Shown piece by piece: positions 5,509 to 6,567 of a stretch of DNA of 6,567 bases. The stretch comes from Oscillospiraceae bacterium (GTDB taxonomy: Bacteria; Bacillota_A; Clostridia; Oscillospirales; Ruminococcaceae). The first letter of the stretch is position 1; every line of letters begins with the position of its first letter. The DNA is taken from contig JAGBFE010000171.1 in the NCBI GenBank assembly GCA_018109965.1, positions 1 to 6,567 on the forward strand, written 5' to 3'. The notes beneath the pieces are model-generated. The model was not told the origin of the DNA and did no database searches. It saw only the letters and a program-made list of their open reading frames with translations. The translations under genes and the position numbers were made by a program.

Positions 5509-6567
5509 TTGAAACAGGAAAATATCCGCAATTTTTCAATCATTGCTCACATCGACCACGGCAAATCCACACTGGCTGACCGTCTGCTTGAAAAAACAGG
5601 CACTGTTGAAAAACGACTTATGGAAGAACAGCTGCTGGACAATATGGATATCGAACGCGAACGCGGCATCACCATCAAAGCCCGTGCAGTTACACTCAAC
5701 TACAAGGCAAGTGACGGTGAAACATATGAATACAATCTGATTGACACCCCGGGTCACGTTGACTTTGGCTACGAAGTAAGCCGCAGCCTTGCTGCCTGCG
5801 AAGGTGCAATCCTGGTTGTTGATGCTTCCCAGGGTATTGAAGCACAGACACTGGCAAACACATATATGGCAGTTGAACACGGCCTTGAACTTTTGCCTGT
5901 ACTCAACAAAATTGACCTGCCAAGTGCAGACCCACAGCGTGTTGCACACGAAGTTGAAGATGTAATTGGCATACCTTGCCTTGATGCACCGCAAATCAGT
6001 GCAAAAATGGGCATCAACATCGAAGAAGTGCTGGAAAGGGTTGTTACCGACATCCCTGCACCAAAAGGTGACTACAATGCACCGCTGAAAGCGCTTATCT
6101 TTGACAGCTTCTACGACAGCTACAAAGGCGTTATCGTTTATGTGCGTCTTATGGAAGGCACACTCAAATCAGGTGAACGCATCAGAATGATGCAGACAGG
6201 TGCGGAATTTGATGTTGTTGAAGTTGGCAAAATGGGTGCAACAAACCTTGTGCCAACCGACAGTCTGCGCGCTGGCGAAGTTGGCTATATCACAGCTTCC
6301 ATCAAATCGGTGCGTGACACCCGCGTTGGTGATACAGTGACAAAGGTTAGCCAGCCTGCAAGCGAAGCACTGCCGGGCTACAAAAAAGTTACATCTATGG
6401 TTTACTGCGGCATTTACCCTGCTGACGGCGCAAAATACGGCGATCTGAGAGACGCCCTTGACAAACTGCAGCTCAACGACGCTTCCCTTGTGTTTGAGCC
6501 TGAAACCTCCGTTGCCCTTGGCTTTGGTTTCCGCTGCGGTTTCCTTGGACTTTTGCACCTTGAAATC
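5509..6567 (+). CDS. lepA: Elongation factor 4 (LepA), N-terminal 353 codons, truncated by window end
   Basis: LepA is a ribosome-binding translational GTPase resembling EF-G, thought to help stalled or mispositioned ribosomes and 30S assembly. The frame opens with TTG, read [21 protein letters not shown]-domain motifs are all present: P-loop AHIDHGKST (13-21), switch [10 protein letters not shown] (50-58), DTPGH (79-83), NKID (133-136) and SAK (164-166). His83, the catalytic His after DTPG, is conserved. The beta-barrel domain II follows from about residue 187, then the domain III region with [11 protein letters not shown] and [16 protein letters not shown] at the end. The family is about 600 residues long, so roughly 250 residues lie outside the window; there is no internal stop. 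One small oddity is Gly87 where HVDFSYEVSRS is usual. It is divergent from hrcA, whereas many Firmicutes have lepA-hemW-hrcA in one direction. Confidence 0.98.
   Translation, partial: MKQENIRNFSIIAHIDHGKSTLADRLLEKTGTVEKRLMEEQLLDNMDIERERGITIKARAVTLNYKASDGETYEYNLIDTPGHVDFGYEVSRSLAACEGAILVVDASQGIEAQTLANTYMAVEHGLELLPVLNKIDLPSADPQRVAHEVEDVIGIPCLDAPQISAKMGINIEEVLERVVTDIPAPKGDYNAPLKALIFDSFYDSYKGVIVYVRLMEGTLKSGERIRMMQTGAEFDVVEVGKMGATNLVPTDSLRAGEVGYITASIKSVRDTRVGDTVTKVSQPASEALPGYKKVTSMVYCGIYPADGAKYGDLRDALDKLQLNDASLVFEPETSVALGFGFRCGFLGLLHLEI

Noticed and set aside
5536..5994. Minus-strand open frame opposite lepA
   Set aside because: It is antisense to the conserved GTPase domain of lepA, its composition is shadow-like, and it has no binding site.

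Overview
The window carries the complete HrcA-controlled class I heat-shock operon on the minus strand, in the order hrcA-grpE-dnaK-dnaJ (read from about 5080 down to 46). The first 353 codons of lepA (elongation factor 4) lie divergently on the plus strand and run off the right edge. The organism is most likely a low-to-moderate GC anaerobic Firmicute of class Clostridia, perhaps the Oscillospiraceae/Ruminococcaceae. This rests on the hrcA-grpE-dnaK-dnaJ order behind a CIRCE operator, a DnaK without the nucleotide-domain insertion of Gram-negative DnaKs, strong Shine-Dalgarno sites, and GTG and TTG starts. The family-level placement is a guess from gene style, not a search result.

Layout: 1-45 is an AT-rich tail after dnaJ. 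dnaJ (46-1203) starts with GTG. 1204-1446 is a 243-base dnaK-dnaJ spacer holding at least five inverted repeats. dnaK is 1447-3267. 3268-3408 is a spacer with a GC-rich palindrome that looks like a dispersed repeat. grpE (3409-3999) sits 2 bases after hrcA (4002-5030). 5031-5508 is the divergent control region. It contains a CIRCE operator (5052-5078) overlapping the start region of a good sigma-A-type promoter for the operon. About 200 bases further on is a second element with the same two operator arms but a 20-base spacer (5276-5313). lepA begins with TTG at 5509 behind GGAGG.

How the genes work together: HrcA represses its own operon by binding CIRCE. GrpE (nucleotide exchange), DnaJ (J-domain co-chaperone) and DnaK (Hsp70) form one chaperone machine. 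In the known HrcA circuit of Firmicutes, chaperone availability keeps HrcA active, and heat titrates it away. LepA is a ribosome-associated translational GTPase often found next to this operon in Firmicutes, but usually co-directional and upstream, with hemW between. Here it is divergent and hemW is absent from the gap.

No wholly new gene system is visible; the protein-coding content is conserved. The most interesting signals are non-coding: the wide-spaced CIRCE-like element on the lepA side, which shares the local operator's unusual base in both arms; the hairpin-rich dnaK-dnaJ spacer; and the GC-rich palindrome inside the operon.
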